From CAZLCC01 sp964558365 (GTDB lineage: Bacteria > Patescibacteriota > Saccharimonadia > Saccharimonadales > Saccharimonadaceae), in NCBI GenBank assembly GCA_964558365.1, contig CAZLCC010000012.1:1-64000 (forward strand): a stretch of 64,000 nucleotides of DNA. Direction: 5' to 3'. Position 1 is the first letter of the stretch. Every line of letters begins with the position of its first letter. The position numbers were made by a program, and so were the translations under genes. Positions 16,688 through 25,252 of the stretch are shown here, piece after piece. The notes beneath the pieces were generated by a model. It was not told the origin of the DNA and did not search any database. It saw only the letters and a list, made by a program, of their open reading frames with translations.

Positions 16688-16891
16688 TTACTCCGTGTCA
16701 AAGCGCTGTTTTAGCACAGTTACTTCGTTTTTTAAGCCATCAAGTTGCTCTTCAATTTCTGAAGCTAGCGCATCTGCTTTTTTAAACTTTTCTAGCGCTT
16801 CTTCAATTGAAAAATCTTCTTGGTTGAACCATTCTATAAGATGATTTAGTTCGTTAATCTTGTCTTGCAAGGTTTTATTTTTTGTCGACAT
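16688..16891 (-). CDS. xseB: Exodeoxyribonuclease VII small subunit
   Basis: The 67-residue helical protein has the XseB pattern: INELNHLIEWFNQEDFSIEEALEKFKKADALASEIEEQL. It assembles with XseA into the single-strand exonuclease VII. Its start lies inside the 3' end of xseA (17-bp overlap), which supports coupled synthesis of the two subunits. Confidence 0.9.
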   Translation of the reverse strand: MSTKNKTLQDKINELNHLIEWFNQEDFSIEEALEKFKKADALASEIEEQLDGLKNEVTVLKQRFDTE

Positions 16892-17999
16892 TTTCTACTC
16901 CTGCTTTAATTATAAACTGCTCTAACTCAATATTTAAAACCTCACCTTTTTTTAAACTTGCTACCTTTTCTCCGGCGACAATTGCGTCTTTGCTACGCAC
17001 TACTGCATAGCCACGCTTTAAAACTTGTTGGGGGTTAATTTGCTGAAGAATCTGTCTTGTGGAAATAACAGCCTGCTGCATCTGCTCATATTTTCTCGTA
17101 ATCTGCCCCAAAGCTTGAAGGCGCATGTCTTGCAGCGCTGTTTTTTGTTCTTCATATCGTTTTGTTATACGATCCACCGTATAAACCAACTCTCGTCTAT
17201 TTTGAGATATAATTTCTCTTCTATCAGGAACAAGAAGCTGTGCTGCGTTACTTGGCGTTGCCGCACGAACGTCTGCCACCATATCAGCAAGTGTTGTATC
17301 AACCTCGTGTCCCACTCCAACAATTGTTGGAACGCGGCTTGCTGCAATTGAGCGCACAAGCGGCTCGTCGTTAAAAGTTACTAAATCATCTGCGCTACCA
17401 CCACCACGAATAATCGCAATAACCTCCGGAGGATTTGCCGATTTATTAAAATGATCTAAGGCGCGTATTATTTGCTGCGAGCTACCGCTGCCCTGCACCT
17501 GCACATGCGCAACTTCTATGTGTAGTCCGCCAAATCTATCGTTTAAAATTTTTATAAAATCGTTATATCCAGCAGCTTGCGTAGAGCTAATAACCCCAAT
17601 ACGTGCCGGTAAGCTTGGGAGCGCTCGCTTTCTTTCAATATCAAAAAGCCCTTCTTTTTGCAGCTTTGCCCTTAGAAGTTCAAACGCTTTTTGCAGACTT
17701 CCTTCTCCGACAGGTCGCACCTCCCTAACCGTTAAGCTAAACTTTCCCCAGGGCGTAATTTTTGGCTGCGCAACTACTTCAACCTTCATGCCATCTTCAA
17801 GTGGTGTACGTAGCTGCCATATTGTCATAAAACAGCTTAGACTTGCCTGTTCATCTTTAATATCAAAAAAGACATATTTATTCTGGTTTACTTTAAATGA
17901 GCCAATCTCGCCCACAACTGTAACGCTTGGGTATGCACCTTCAAGCGTTTGGTTTATGAGCGCAACGCATTCACTAACGCCCAGTTGGAGCTTTTCCAT
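16875..17999 (-). CDS. xseA: Exodeoxyribonuclease VII large subunit
   Basis: The 374-residue catalytic subunit has an N-terminal OB fold (about 1-95), then GVISSTQAAGYNDFIKIL, the family core IAIIRGGGSADDLVTFNDEPLVRSIAASRVPTIVGVGHEVDTTLADMVADVRAATPSNAA, and a short coiled coil. It is shorter than E. coli XseA (about 456) because the coiled-coil region is reduced. The start overlaps the flippase gene by 26 bp. Confidence 0.93.
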   Translation of the reverse strand: MEKLQLGVSECVALINQTLEGAYPSVTVVGEIGSFKVNQNKYVFFDIKDEQASLSCFMTIWQLRTPLEDGMKVEVVAQPKITPWGKFSLTVREVRPVGEGSLQKAFELLRAKLQKEGLFDIERKRALPSLPARIGVISSTQAAGYNDFIKILNDRFGGLHIEVAHVQVQGSGSSQQIIRALDHFNKSANPPEVIAIIRGGGSADDLVTFNDEPLVRSIAASRVPTIVGVGHEVDTTLADMVADVRAATPSNAAQLLVPDRREIISQNRRELVYTVDRITKRYEEQKTALQDMRLQALGQITRKYEQMQQAVISTRQILQQINPQQVLKRGYAVVRSKDAIVAGEKVASLKKGEVLNIELEQFIIKAGVENVDKK

Positions 18000-19011
18000 A
18001 TCGCCAAATAGTTAATTGATAAAAAATGTACCCAGAAAAAATCGTACCGAGCAAAATAAGAGTTCGCGCCAGCACAATACCAGCAATCGCCGCCCCTTGC
18101 GGCATGCCAGCCGCGCTAATAAAACCAATCATTAATGCCTCGTAGGCACCTGCTCCACCTGGGGTAATAACAATAAATCCTGCAAGTGAGGCAAGTCCAT
18201 AAGCAATCACAAGTGGCGCAAAATTAACTTCAATACCTAGCGACCAAAAAGCAATCACAAATAAAATAATATCGAATGTCGTGAATACAAGACCCCATAA
18301 AAATGGCTTTAAAAGGAGCTTCTTTTCGTTAAGTAGCTCTTTGTAGTCTCTGTGCATTTCAAGCAAGAAATGCTCGAGCGATTTTCTACTTAGGAGTTTT
18401 TTTTGTTTTCCGCCTGTTACAAACCTTCCGATTCGATTTATAACGCCAGCGACCCAATGAACAGCTGAGTGTAAACGATCAATATCGCCGATGATATAAA
18501 TTCCAAATAAAAAGATTCCAATAATCGCGCACATCAATATCGAGCTCACCAGAATGACCATTCTATTAACACCGCTGTCAATTGTAACCGCAAGCACCGC
18601 CCCAATTAAAAGCACAAGAAAAGACAAAAAGCCCATCGCATAACGCACTACTTGAGCCATGGTTGAACGACCGGGTGAAACTCCCATTTTGCTAAGACGC
18701 CATCCCGTATACGACACACCCGAAACTCCACCACTTGGCAAGGCATGATTCACAAAATTAATTTCTAGCGCTAGTCGTGTTAGCGACCATCTTGAGACAT
18801 TCTGCAGTGCATTCTTTCCCCGCAAGTATTCAAAAATCATTTCTCCGGCAGCAAAATAAACAATAATTTGTGCCGGTATCATTAAAAGTAAAATCCATAA
18901 GTTGGCTTTGCTCATAAGATCCCAGGCTTGAATGATATCTTCTCTTGCAAAGAAAATAATCACAGCCAAGATGAGAGCGGTAATGATACTAACCCAAAAT
19001 CGAAATGACAT
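17974..19011 (-). CDS. Flippase-like membrane protein (LPG synthase TM / UPF0104 family)
   Basis: The 345-residue protein has about eight membrane helices. It carries the family hallmarks: NHALPSGGVSGVSYTGWRL (about 92-110) and a GGAGAYEALMIGF segment near 285-297. Members resemble the membrane part of MprF or AglD and are thought to move lipids or glycolipids across the membrane. It starts an operon with xseAB. TATAAT lies 9 nt before the ATG in a 34-bp divergent promoter region. Confidence 0.8.
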   Translation of the reverse strand: MSFRFWVSIITALILAVIIFFAREDIIQAWDLMSKANLWILLLMIPAQIIVYFAAGEMIFEYLRGKNALQNVSRWSLTRLALEINFVNHALPSGGVSGVSYTGWRLSKMGVSPGRSTMAQVVRYAMGFLSFLVLLIGAVLAVTIDSGVNRMVILVSSILMCAIIGIFLFGIYIIGDIDRLHSAVHWVAGVINRIGRFVTGGKQKKLLSRKSLEHFLLEMHRDYKELLNEKKLLLKPFLWGLVFTTFDIILFVIAFWSLGIEVNFAPLVIAYGLASLAGFIVITPGGAGAYEALMIGFISAAGMPQGAAIAGIVLARTLILLGTIFSGYIFYQLTIWRYGKAPTGR

Positions 19012-19020
19012 ACTTAAGCC

Positions 19021-19054
19021 ATTATAACCTAAAACACTTTAGAGAATGTATAAT
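19021..19054. promoter_or_regulatory. Two divergent -10 boxes in a short intergenic region
   Basis: On the minus strand TATAAT at 19021-19026 lies 9 nt before the flippase ATG. On the plus strand TATAAT at 19049-19054 lies 6 nt before the ATG at 19061. Each unit must use sequence overlapping the other promoter as its -35 region, so the two promoters probably compete. Confidence 0.6.
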
Positions 19055-19060
19055 AAGGCA

Positions 19061-20230
19061 ATGACGATTTATATCTTAGGCAGACAGCCGCACATCGGGC
19101 TCGCAGAACTTGAAAGAGTTTTTGGCAGCAAAAAAGTCTCTCATATCGCCCCTGAGGTCGCGCTAGTTGACACTCCGCCATCAGATAGACCAATTGGTAG
19201 CGCTTTAAAAATTGGCGAGACGTTAACACAGTTTCAGGCGACCTCCTTTCGTGACGCTAGCCAAAAAGCCGTCTCTTTTTTAGAAAAAAACCTTCCAACT
19301 GATAGCAAAGTAACGCTTGGAATCAGCGCATATAACTTTGCTGTTTCTGGGCACGACGTGCAAAAACTAGGACTTATTCTTAAGCAAAAACGTAAAAAAA
19401 ATAATTTTAGCACCCGGCTCATTCCAAATAAAGAAGCGGCCCTAAATAGCGCCCAAGTTCTACATAACAAACTCACTTCTTCGCACAAGTGGGAAGTTCT
19501 CGTTATTAAAACGTTTACTGGCGACGTTCTTCTTGCCAAAACAACTCACGTGCAAGATATTACGGCGTATACCCAGCGCGATCGTTCTCGCCCAAAGCGT
19601 GATGCACGTGTTGGCATGCTGCCGCCAAAGCTAGCGCAAACAATTATCAATCTAGCGATTGGTGATAAAAATACCGAGAACTTACGCCTGCTTGATCCTT
19701 TCTGCGGAACAGGGGTAATTTTACAAGAAGCGTTGCTTATGAATTGTTTTGTAATGGGATCTGATATCGACCAGCGCATGATTGATTATTCAAAAGCCAA
19801 TATAGAGTGGCTTCGTAGACACGAAAACTATAATAAAAATGGAACACTTTTGAGTTTAGAGCAAGGAGATGCCACTGATTTTAACTGGCAAAAATCACCT
19901 GATGTTATTGCCGGCGAAACCTATCTTGGTCGCCCCTTCTCTTCTGAGCCTGATGAAGAATCCTTAAGAAAAGTAATCCACGACTGCAACACTATTCATA
20001 AAAAATTCTTAGCAAATGTTACCCGCCAAACAGCCTCTGGTTTATCACTTTGTCTCGCCGTTCCTGCATGGCATGTAAAAAACAAAGTGTATCACATGCC
20101 AATGCTTGACGACCTCGAGAATCTGGGCTATAATCGATTAGATTTCACTCACGCTTCTAATGAAGATTTAATCTACTATCGAGAAGGTCAAATCGTTGGG
20201 CGTGAACTATTAGTGCTTATAAGGAGATAA
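19061..20230 (+). CDS. Predicted RNA guanine-N2 methyltransferase (Trm11/TrmG10-like)
   Basis: The protein of about 389 residues has an N-terminal region like the THUMP-containing tRNA methyltransferases (IYILGRQPHIGLAELERVFG). Its C-terminal Rossmann domain contains RPKRDARVGMLPPKLAQTIINLA, then motif I LLDPFCGTGVILQEALLM (about 209-226) and GSDIDQRMIDYSKANI. The usual catalytic D/NPPY motif is replaced by AGETYLGRPF (about 285-294). The ATG at 19061 is preferred over 19046 because of the adjacent -10 box. rpmA begins 1 bp after its stop. Confidence 0.7.
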   Translation: MTIYILGRQPHIGLAELERVFGSKKVSHIAPEVALVDTPPSDRPIGSALKIGETLTQFQATSFRDASQKAVSFLEKNLPTDSKVTLGISAYNFAVSGHDVQKLGLILKQKRKKNNFSTRLIPNKEAALNSAQVLHNKLTSSHKWEVLVIKTFTGDVLLAKTTHVQDITAYTQRDRSRPKRDARVGMLPPKLAQTIINLAIGDKNTENLRLLDPFCGTGVILQEALLMNCFVMGSDIDQRMIDYSKANIEWLRRHENYNKNGTLLSLEQGDATDFNWQKSPDVIAGETYLGRPFSSEPDEESLRKVIHDCNTIHKKFLANVTRQTASGLSLCLAVPAWHVKNKVYHMPMLDDLENLGYNRLDFTHASNEDLIYYREGQIVGRELLVLIRR

Positions 20231-20231
20231 T

Positions 20232-20504
20232 ATGTCAAAAGTTAAAGCTGGCGGAAGCAGTAAAAACGTCCATGATTCACCCGGGCAAAGGCTTGGTGTA
20301 AAGCTTTTTGGTGGTCAAAAAGTAAAAGCTGGGCAAGTTATTGTGCGCCAAGTTGGCCAAACCAAATTGGCCGGTGCTGGCACTTACATTAGCCGCAATT
20401 TCACAATTCATGCTGAAAAAGACGGTATAGTGCAATTTAGGAAAGTAAAAAAGCAACGCTTTACAGGAAAAACTGTGCCTCGCACCGAAGTGATGGTTGT
20501 TTAA
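20232..20504 (+). CDS. rpmA: Ribosomal protein bL27
   Basis: bL27 binds the 50S subunit near the peptidyl-transferase centre. The 90-residue protein has the family core KAGGSSKNVHDSPGQRLGVKLFGGQKVKAGQVIVRQ. It lacks a cleavable N-terminal extension. A perfect Shine-Dalgarno sequence (AAGGAG) sits at the end of the methyltransferase gene, so the two are co-transcribed. Unusually, it is not next to rplU, which lies about 39 kb away on the other strand. Confidence 0.95.
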   Translation: MSKVKAGGSSKNVHDSPGQRLGVKLFGGQKVKAGQVIVRQVGQTKLAGAGTYISRNFTIHAEKDGIVQFRKVKKQRFTGKTVPRTEVMVV

Positions 20505-20526
20505 TAAAATAAAATCTTTATTTTAA

Positions 20527-20556
20527 AGAAGCTGCTTTTTAGGCAGCTTCTTTTTC
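20527..20556 (+). terminator. Terminator after rpmA, also within the response regulator 3' end
   Basis: GAAGCTGC (20528-20535) and GCAGCTTC (20543-20550) form an 8-bp stem followed by TTTTT. The convergent response regulator gene ends at 20539, so its last codons encode one arm. The element may terminate both transcripts. Confidence 0.8.
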
Positions 20557-20958
20557 TTGATCAAGATATTGTGTTTTGGCCGGAATGCCAAGATGTTGCT
20601 TTACCTTCGCAACAATATCGCCGATAACAACCTGCGACTTTACAAGGTAATCATCTGCACCTACAGAACGTGCATGTTCTTTATTGCTTTCTTGGCTAAG
20701 CGCAGTGAGCATAATCACCTTAATGCTCGTTGTTTCGGGTGTGTTACGAATAATATCTAAAACATCAAAACCGTTAATTTTTGGCATCATTGCATCAAGC
20801 AAAACAAGATCCGGCTTAAACTCCATCACTTTCGCCAGCGCCTGTTCGCCATCACTCACCTCTGCAACTTCAAAACCTTCAAGCTCAAAACGAGACTTAT
20901 AAACATTTAATAGCGTTTCATCATCTTCGACTAGTAATATTTTCTTTTTTTCTTCCAT
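20539..20958 (-). CDS. Stand-alone receiver-domain response regulator
   Basis: The 139-residue CheY-like protein has KILLVEDDET, the phospho-Asp in LVLLDAMMPKINGFDVL (about residue 55), MLTALS, and the Lys in DDYLVKSQ. It has no output domain. No kinase lies next to it; the only kinase in the window is at 14692-15438. A TTGTAT-17-TATAAT promoter lies about 15 nt upstream of the ATG with no Shine-Dalgarno sequence. Confidence 0.88.
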   Translation of the reverse strand: MEEKKKILLVEDDETLLNVYKSRFELEGFEVAEVSDGEQALAKVMEFKPDLVLLDAMMPKINGFDVLDIIRNTPETTSIKVIMLTALSQESNKEHARSVGADDYLVKSQVVIGDIVAKVKQHLGIPAKTQYLDQEKEAA

Positions 20959-21009
20959 AAATTATACTTTTAAATTATAGTTTGTTTACTTCGCGAATAC
21001 AACTAATGC

Positions 21010-22233
21010 TTACTGCAATAATGAATCTAAAGCTTTTTGCAGTTGAATATCGTTATTATTTTTTATATCACTTTCACTAAGCACAACTTTCACATCTGGC
21101 GCGATGCCATCTTTGCCAATATTCTTGCCGTTTGGCGTATACCAACGAGCTGCCGTTACTTTTAGCTTGGCGCCATTTGGAAGATCAACCAGCTCTTGAA
21201 CGCTCCCCTTGCCAAATGTTTGATCGCCAATAAGTTTTGCAACCCCATGATCCCTTAAAGCTCCAGCTAAAATCTCGCTCGCGCTGGCGCTGCCTTGATC
21301 TATCAATACAACCGTTGGAATACCCGCTAATGGCGCATTAGTGCCCGTTCTTAAACTATCTACGACTTCACCACCTCTTCGTTCAGAAACAACTACTTTA
21401 TCACTTAGCCACAAGCCAGCTACTTCTTGAGCTGCCGATACATAGCCTCCGCCATTACCGCGCACATCAACAATCACGCCCTTCACTTTCTTGTCTTTAA
21501 ACTCCTGTGCAGCTTTACGGGCTAATGACACAGTGTCTGTTGAGCCAAAGCGGGATATTCGCATGATACCAATGCCATCTTTAATTTCAGTCTTTACGCT
21601 TGGGTCGGTAATTGTATCACGGGTAATGTTAAATTCTTTTACCTCAGTACCACCTCTAATAATAGTTAGTTTTACGGTCGTCCCTTTCTCGCCTCGTATC
21701 TGAGAAACTGCCTTATCTACCGACCAGTCAGTCGTATCCTGACCATTCACTTTAGCAATAACATCACCAGACTGTAGCCCTGCTTTCTTTGCTGGGCTAC
21801 CATCTAATGTTGTAACGATTTTAAGATTGCCGTCGCGCTTCGTAAGTTCAGCGCCAATTCCTTCAAAAGTCCCCTCTAGATCATCAGAAAACTCTCTTGC
21901 CTCTTTTGCATTAAAGAATACAGTGTAGTCGTCTCCTGTTGCTTCAACGAGTCCTCTATTAGCTCCTTCAATGAGTTTTTTAGTGCTTAAAGAGCCGTCG
22001 TAACGCTTTTGCAACGCTTCGTAGGTTGTCTGCAGAGAGCTTACATCAAGCGGGGCTGCAGATTTTACAAAAGGAAGATCAATATATTGCGCTATCTCGT
22101 GCGAGCGCATTCCCGCTACAAAAGAAACACCAGCTATCAATAGAACTACTGGAATAAATATAAACCAAGAGACCCCTTTTCTTGGGAGTTTTTGGTAGTG
22201 CACTTCCTCAAGTTTTTGTTCAGTTTTTTTCAT
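21010..22233 (-). CDS. S41 family C-terminal processing peptidase
   Basis: The 407-residue periplasmic-facing protease has an N-terminal membrane anchor (about 22-44) and a PDZ domain (GIGAELTKRDG... GLQSGDVIAKVNGQ, about 120-190). Its tail-specific protease domain carries the catalytic Ser in DQGSASASEIL and the Lys in GKGSVQEL. Related CtpB proteins cut signalling proteins or peptidoglycan hydrolase regulators. It follows the CHAP hydrolase and ftsEX, as ctpB follows ftsX in Bacillus. TATAAT lies 10 nt before the ATG. Confidence 0.93.
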   Translation of the reverse strand: MKKTEQKLEEVHYQKLPRKGVSWFIFIPVVLLIAGVSFVAGMRSHEIAQYIDLPFVKSAAPLDVSSLQTTYEALQKRYDGSLSTKKLIEGANRGLVEATGDDYTVFFNAKEAREFSDDLEGTFEGIGAELTKRDGNLKIVTTLDGSPAKKAGLQSGDVIAKVNGQDTTDWSVDKAVSQIRGEKGTTVKLTIIRGGTEVKEFNITRDTITDPSVKTEIKDGIGIMRISRFGSTDTVSLARKAAQEFKDKKVKGVIVDVRGNGGGYVSAAQEVAGLWLSDKVVVSERRGGEVVDSLRTGTNAPLAGIPTVVLIDQGSASASEILAGALRDHGVAKLIGDQTFGKGSVQELVDLPNGAKLKVTAARWYTPNGKNIGKDGIAPDVKVVLSESDIKNNNDIQLQKALDSLLQ

Positions 22234-22291
22234 CTACAAATCTATTATACACACCATAAGCAATTACCAAGACTAAAGAGAAATATTCAGT

Positions 22292-23440
22292 TTATCGACC
22301 AAAGTAAATATAGCCGTCAAAGAATGAAGCCGGAACCGTCATTTCGCTATAGCTGCCCGCCATATCCCAGTTGTATTGGCTGACATGCACCATACCGCCA
22401 CTTACGCTCTCTACCCACGCAACGTGCCCATAATAACCACTCATCATTACCGCAACAGAACCAGGTTTTGGCGTTGAGCCAGTTGGAATACCAGATGATC
22501 GAGCATTACCAAGCCATTGGTTAGCGTTTCCATAACCGCCCCAATATGGCATATTGCCATATGCTTGATGTACTTTCCATGCTGCATAACTTACACATTC
22601 TCTGTTATACATTCCCCATGGGTCCACTAAACTATCCATTGGAGCACCGGCAAGATACGATGGGTACCCGCCGCCGCCGCCGCCAGCGCTAACCGTCACG
22701 TGAACACCGTATTGTTGTGCCCTAGCTGCATTTTCAGACGCTTGTTGAGCACGCAAGCCAGAGATTTCTTGGTTTCTTTTTGCGCTTAATGAATTATACG
22801 CTGACTCTTGGCCGCGAGTTTCATTAAGTAATTTCTGCCGCTCGCTTTCTTTTGCTGCAAGTGCATCTCTTTGAGACTTCTGGTCATTAAGCACTTGTTC
22901 TGCTTGGTCTTTCTGACGACTTAGTTTCTTCTGTTCTCTTGCAATAGTTTCGATATTGGAGCCAATCTCATCGTTGACGCCCAACCTTTGCTCTTGATTC
23001 GTAATAAAATCGCCTACGCTATCACTTCCAGCTAATATCTCTAGTGGAGTAATAGTTCCATCAGCGTATAGATTTTCTACATTCTCTGCAAAGGCACTCT
23101 GATTTTTCTTTATCCTCTGTTTTGTTTTTTCAATTTCCGACTGTAATTTATCGTATTTTGCTTGGCTTAGATCTACTTGACCTTGAATGGTCTGTTTCTG
23201 AGCAGTAATCTTGCTAACAGCAGCCTGAAGAGTATCTCCCTCCTTGGCGAGTTTGCTTGCTTCTTTCTGATATTGAGAAATTTCTTGTTCTTTTGCACGA
23301 ATCGCATCATCAAAACGATCAGCATACGCCGAATTAGTCATCGCTAGAGGCGATGCAACAACAGCTAATACTGCGGCGGCAACGAGAGTTGATGACGACG
23401 CAAGCTGTTTTAACGATGGTGTGGTGGACCGTAGTTTCAT
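22292..23440 (-). CDS. Secreted CHAP-domain peptidoglycan hydrolase with coiled coil (PcsB-like)
   Basis: The protein of about 382 residues has a signal peptide (to about residue 40, ending SAYA). A long coiled coil follows (about 45-235), then a Gly-rich linker and a CHAP domain. The catalytic Cys is in NRECVSYAAWK and the His in YYGHVAWVE. PcsB/CwlO-type hydrolases are activated through their coiled coil by FtsEX, which is encoded directly upstream. The ATG at 23440 was chosen because AGGAG lies 8 nt upstream; an upstream in-frame codon at 23485 has no such support. Confidence 0.9.
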   Translation of the reverse strand: MKLRSTTPSLKQLASSSTLVAAAVLAVVASPLAMTNSAYADRFDDAIRAKEQEISQYQKEASKLAKEGDTLQAAVSKITAQKQTIQGQVDLSQAKYDKLQSEIEKTKQRIKKNQSAFAENVENLYADGTITPLEILAGSDSVGDFITNQEQRLGVNDEIGSNIETIAREQKKLSRQKDQAEQVLNDQKSQRDALAAKESERQKLLNETRGQESAYNSLSAKRNQEISGLRAQQASENAARAQQYGVHVTVSAGGGGGGYPSYLAGAPMDSLVDPWGMYNRECVSYAAWKVHQAYGNMPYWGGYGNANQWLGNARSSGIPTGSTPKPGSVAVMMSGYYGHVAWVESVSGGMVHVSQYNWDMAGSYSEMTVPASFFDGYIYFGR

Positions 23441-23453
23441 AGCTTTAACTCCT

Positions 23454-23482
23454 ATGCTAGCAGACATAAACATAAGCGTCAA
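23454..23482 (-). promoter_or_regulatory. Promoter of the CHAP hydrolase gene
   Basis: TTGACG (23477-23482, minus), a 17-bp spacer ending TGC (extended -10) and TAGCAT (23454-23459). The -35 lies in a small hairpin (AAGCGT/ACGCTT) just after ftsX, so the hydrolase can be expressed apart from ftsEX. Confidence 0.55.
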
Positions 23483-23510
23483 CACGCTTCTGCTTATAGC
23501 TAATTTATTC

Positions 23511-24515
23511 TTATACTTTTAGATACCGACGCACAGCAAAGAATGAAGAAATAACTCCAATAAAGCAACCAAGTAGGATCAAGCCAATAATTACGAAGGG
23601 GCTATGGGCAATAATTGCATCAATTGTCGGCTGAACAGCAATGCCATAATCAACAAGCTTTTGTTTTATACTAAAAATTCCTATAAGCCCCAGCGCAAAC
23701 GCAATGAGAGCAGCAATAAAGCCATACATCATAGCTTCAACAGTAAACGGACCACGGATAAAGCTCTTATCCGCTCCAATCAGCTTCATCATTTCAATTT
23801 CTTCCTTACGGTTAAAGATAGCCATACGAATAGTGTTAAAAATGATAAGTATAGAAATAGATACAAATATTATAGTTGCAATAAGACCTACTCTGTCAGC
23901 GAACCTAATCCAACTGCTAATCCTCTCTATAACTATTTGATTATCCTGAAAGGTTGGTTTTCTTGTTGGGTGTAACGCTAATTGGAAATTGCTATCATCA
24001 CTTGATAGTTTCTCCAACCCTTGCATTCGATTCAAGTCTTTAACAAAAATCTTTAACTCAGGGTAAAAAGGAGTTTGGTCTCCTTGTAGTTCTGCAAGAA
24101 TTTCCAACTGCTCTTTGCTAGGATTATTATTGTCTATATAGATTTGCCGTGCTTTATCTATATCAATATACTCAACACTCGATACATTACTCTCTTTTTT
24201 AAGCTTATCTTCAAGTGTTTTTACTTCATTCCGTGTAATATCTTTTTTAAGCGGAATAGATACATCAACCTTAGAGCTAACAATCTCTTCAATTGTGCTC
24301 GTCAATACACTACGAGCAGATAAAGTAGTAAAGACAATTAGTAGCGTAATGGTCATCACAGCAGTTGCCGCAACAGTTAGCCACGCATTACGAGAAAAGT
24401 TATTGACACCATAACGGCACATGCGCACAAAGGTAATCCATTGACGTCGCATACGCTTATTTTGCTTTAAGCCAGATTTTGCGTTTGCGCCTTTTGCTTG
24501 CTTCTTTTTATTCAT
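23511..24515 (-). CDS. ftsX: Cell division protein FtsX
   Basis: The 334-residue permease-like partner of FtsE has a long basic N-terminus and a first membrane helix (about 43-65). An extracellular loop of about 110 residues follows, and three C-terminal helices (about 208-330). The loop is what contacts the secreted hydrolase in other bacteria. The start overlaps the ftsE stop by one base (TAATG). Confidence 0.93.
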   Translation of the reverse strand: MNKKKQAKGANAKSGLKQNKRMRRQWITFVRMCRYGVNNFSRNAWLTVAATAVMTITLLIVFTTLSARSVLTSTIEEIVSSKVDVSIPLKKDITRNEVKTLEDKLKKESNVSSVEYIDIDKARQIYIDNNNPSKEQLEILAELQGDQTPFYPELKIFVKDLNRMQGLEKLSSDDSNFQLALHPTRKPTFQDNQIVIERISSWIRFADRVGLIATIIFVSISILIIFNTIRMAIFNRKEEIEMMKLIGADKSFIRGPFTVEAMMYGFIAALIAFALGLIGIFSIKQKLVDYGIAVQPTIDAIIAHSPFVIIGLILLGCFIGVISSFFAVRRYLKV

Positions 24516-25198
24516 TATTGCCTATAACTCCCCTGCACTTGATCTGAGGTTATTTTTCCATGTTCAATCGTAATCACTCGTCGTTTTAACTTATTCACAA
24601 TCTCGGCATTATGCGTTGTTAAAAGAACGGTCGTGCCATAACGATTAATTTTTTCTAGCAGCCGCACAATATCCCAACTATGTTTTGGATCTAAGTTCCC
24701 CGTTGGCTCGTCGGCAATCAAGATTTTAGGCTGTCGCACTACGGCGCGTGCAATTGCTACACGCTGCTGCTCTCCACCAGAAAGCTGACGTGGAAATTGC
24801 TTTTCTTTGCCCTTCAGTCCCACAAGATTAATAACTTTTGGCACTGTGCTTTTAATTTCGCGGTTGGTCATACCTGCGATCTCAAGCGCAAATGCCACGT
24901 TTTCGAACACTGTTCGTTGCGGCAATAGTTTAAAATCTTGAAATACTACACCAATTTTACGGCGCAAAAGCGGAATTTGACTGTCTTTTAGTACGTCGTA
25001 ATCAATACCCCCAACTACCACCTTGCCACTAGTTGGCTTTTCTTCTCTTGTTAAAATCTTTAAAAGAGTTGATTTTCCAGCACCACTGGTGCCAACTAAA
25101 ATCGCAAACTCTTTTGGCTCAATATGAATACTCACCCGATTAAGCGCCGGATTTGCATCTTTTGAATATACCTTTGTTACCCTATCTAACAGAATCAT
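24515..25198 (-). CDS. ftsE: Cell division ATP-binding protein FtsE
   Basis: The 227-residue ABC ATPase has Walker A GTSGAGKSTLL (about 37-47), Q-loop VFQDFKLL, signature LSGGEQQRVAIARA, Walker B ILIADEPTG and switch His in LLTTHN. It powers FtsX to activate the cell-wall hydrolase at the septum. An extended -10 promoter (TATGGTATAAT) ends 10 nt before the ATG. Confidence 0.95.
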   Translation of the reverse strand: MILLDRVTKVYSKDANPALNRVSIHIEPKEFAILVGTSGAGKSTLLKILTREEKPTSGKVVVGGIDYDVLKDSQIPLLRRKIGVVFQDFKLLPQRTVFENVAFALEIAGMTNREIKSTVPKVINLVGLKGKEKQFPRQLSGGEQQRVAIARAVVRQPKILIADEPTGNLDPKHSWDIVRLLEKINRYGTTVLLTTHNAEIVNKLKRRVITIEHGKITSDQVQGSYRQ

Positions 25199-25252
25199 AC
25201 AGTACTTAATTATACCATAAGCAACGATGAAATAATTCCTAAGTCTTTCATT

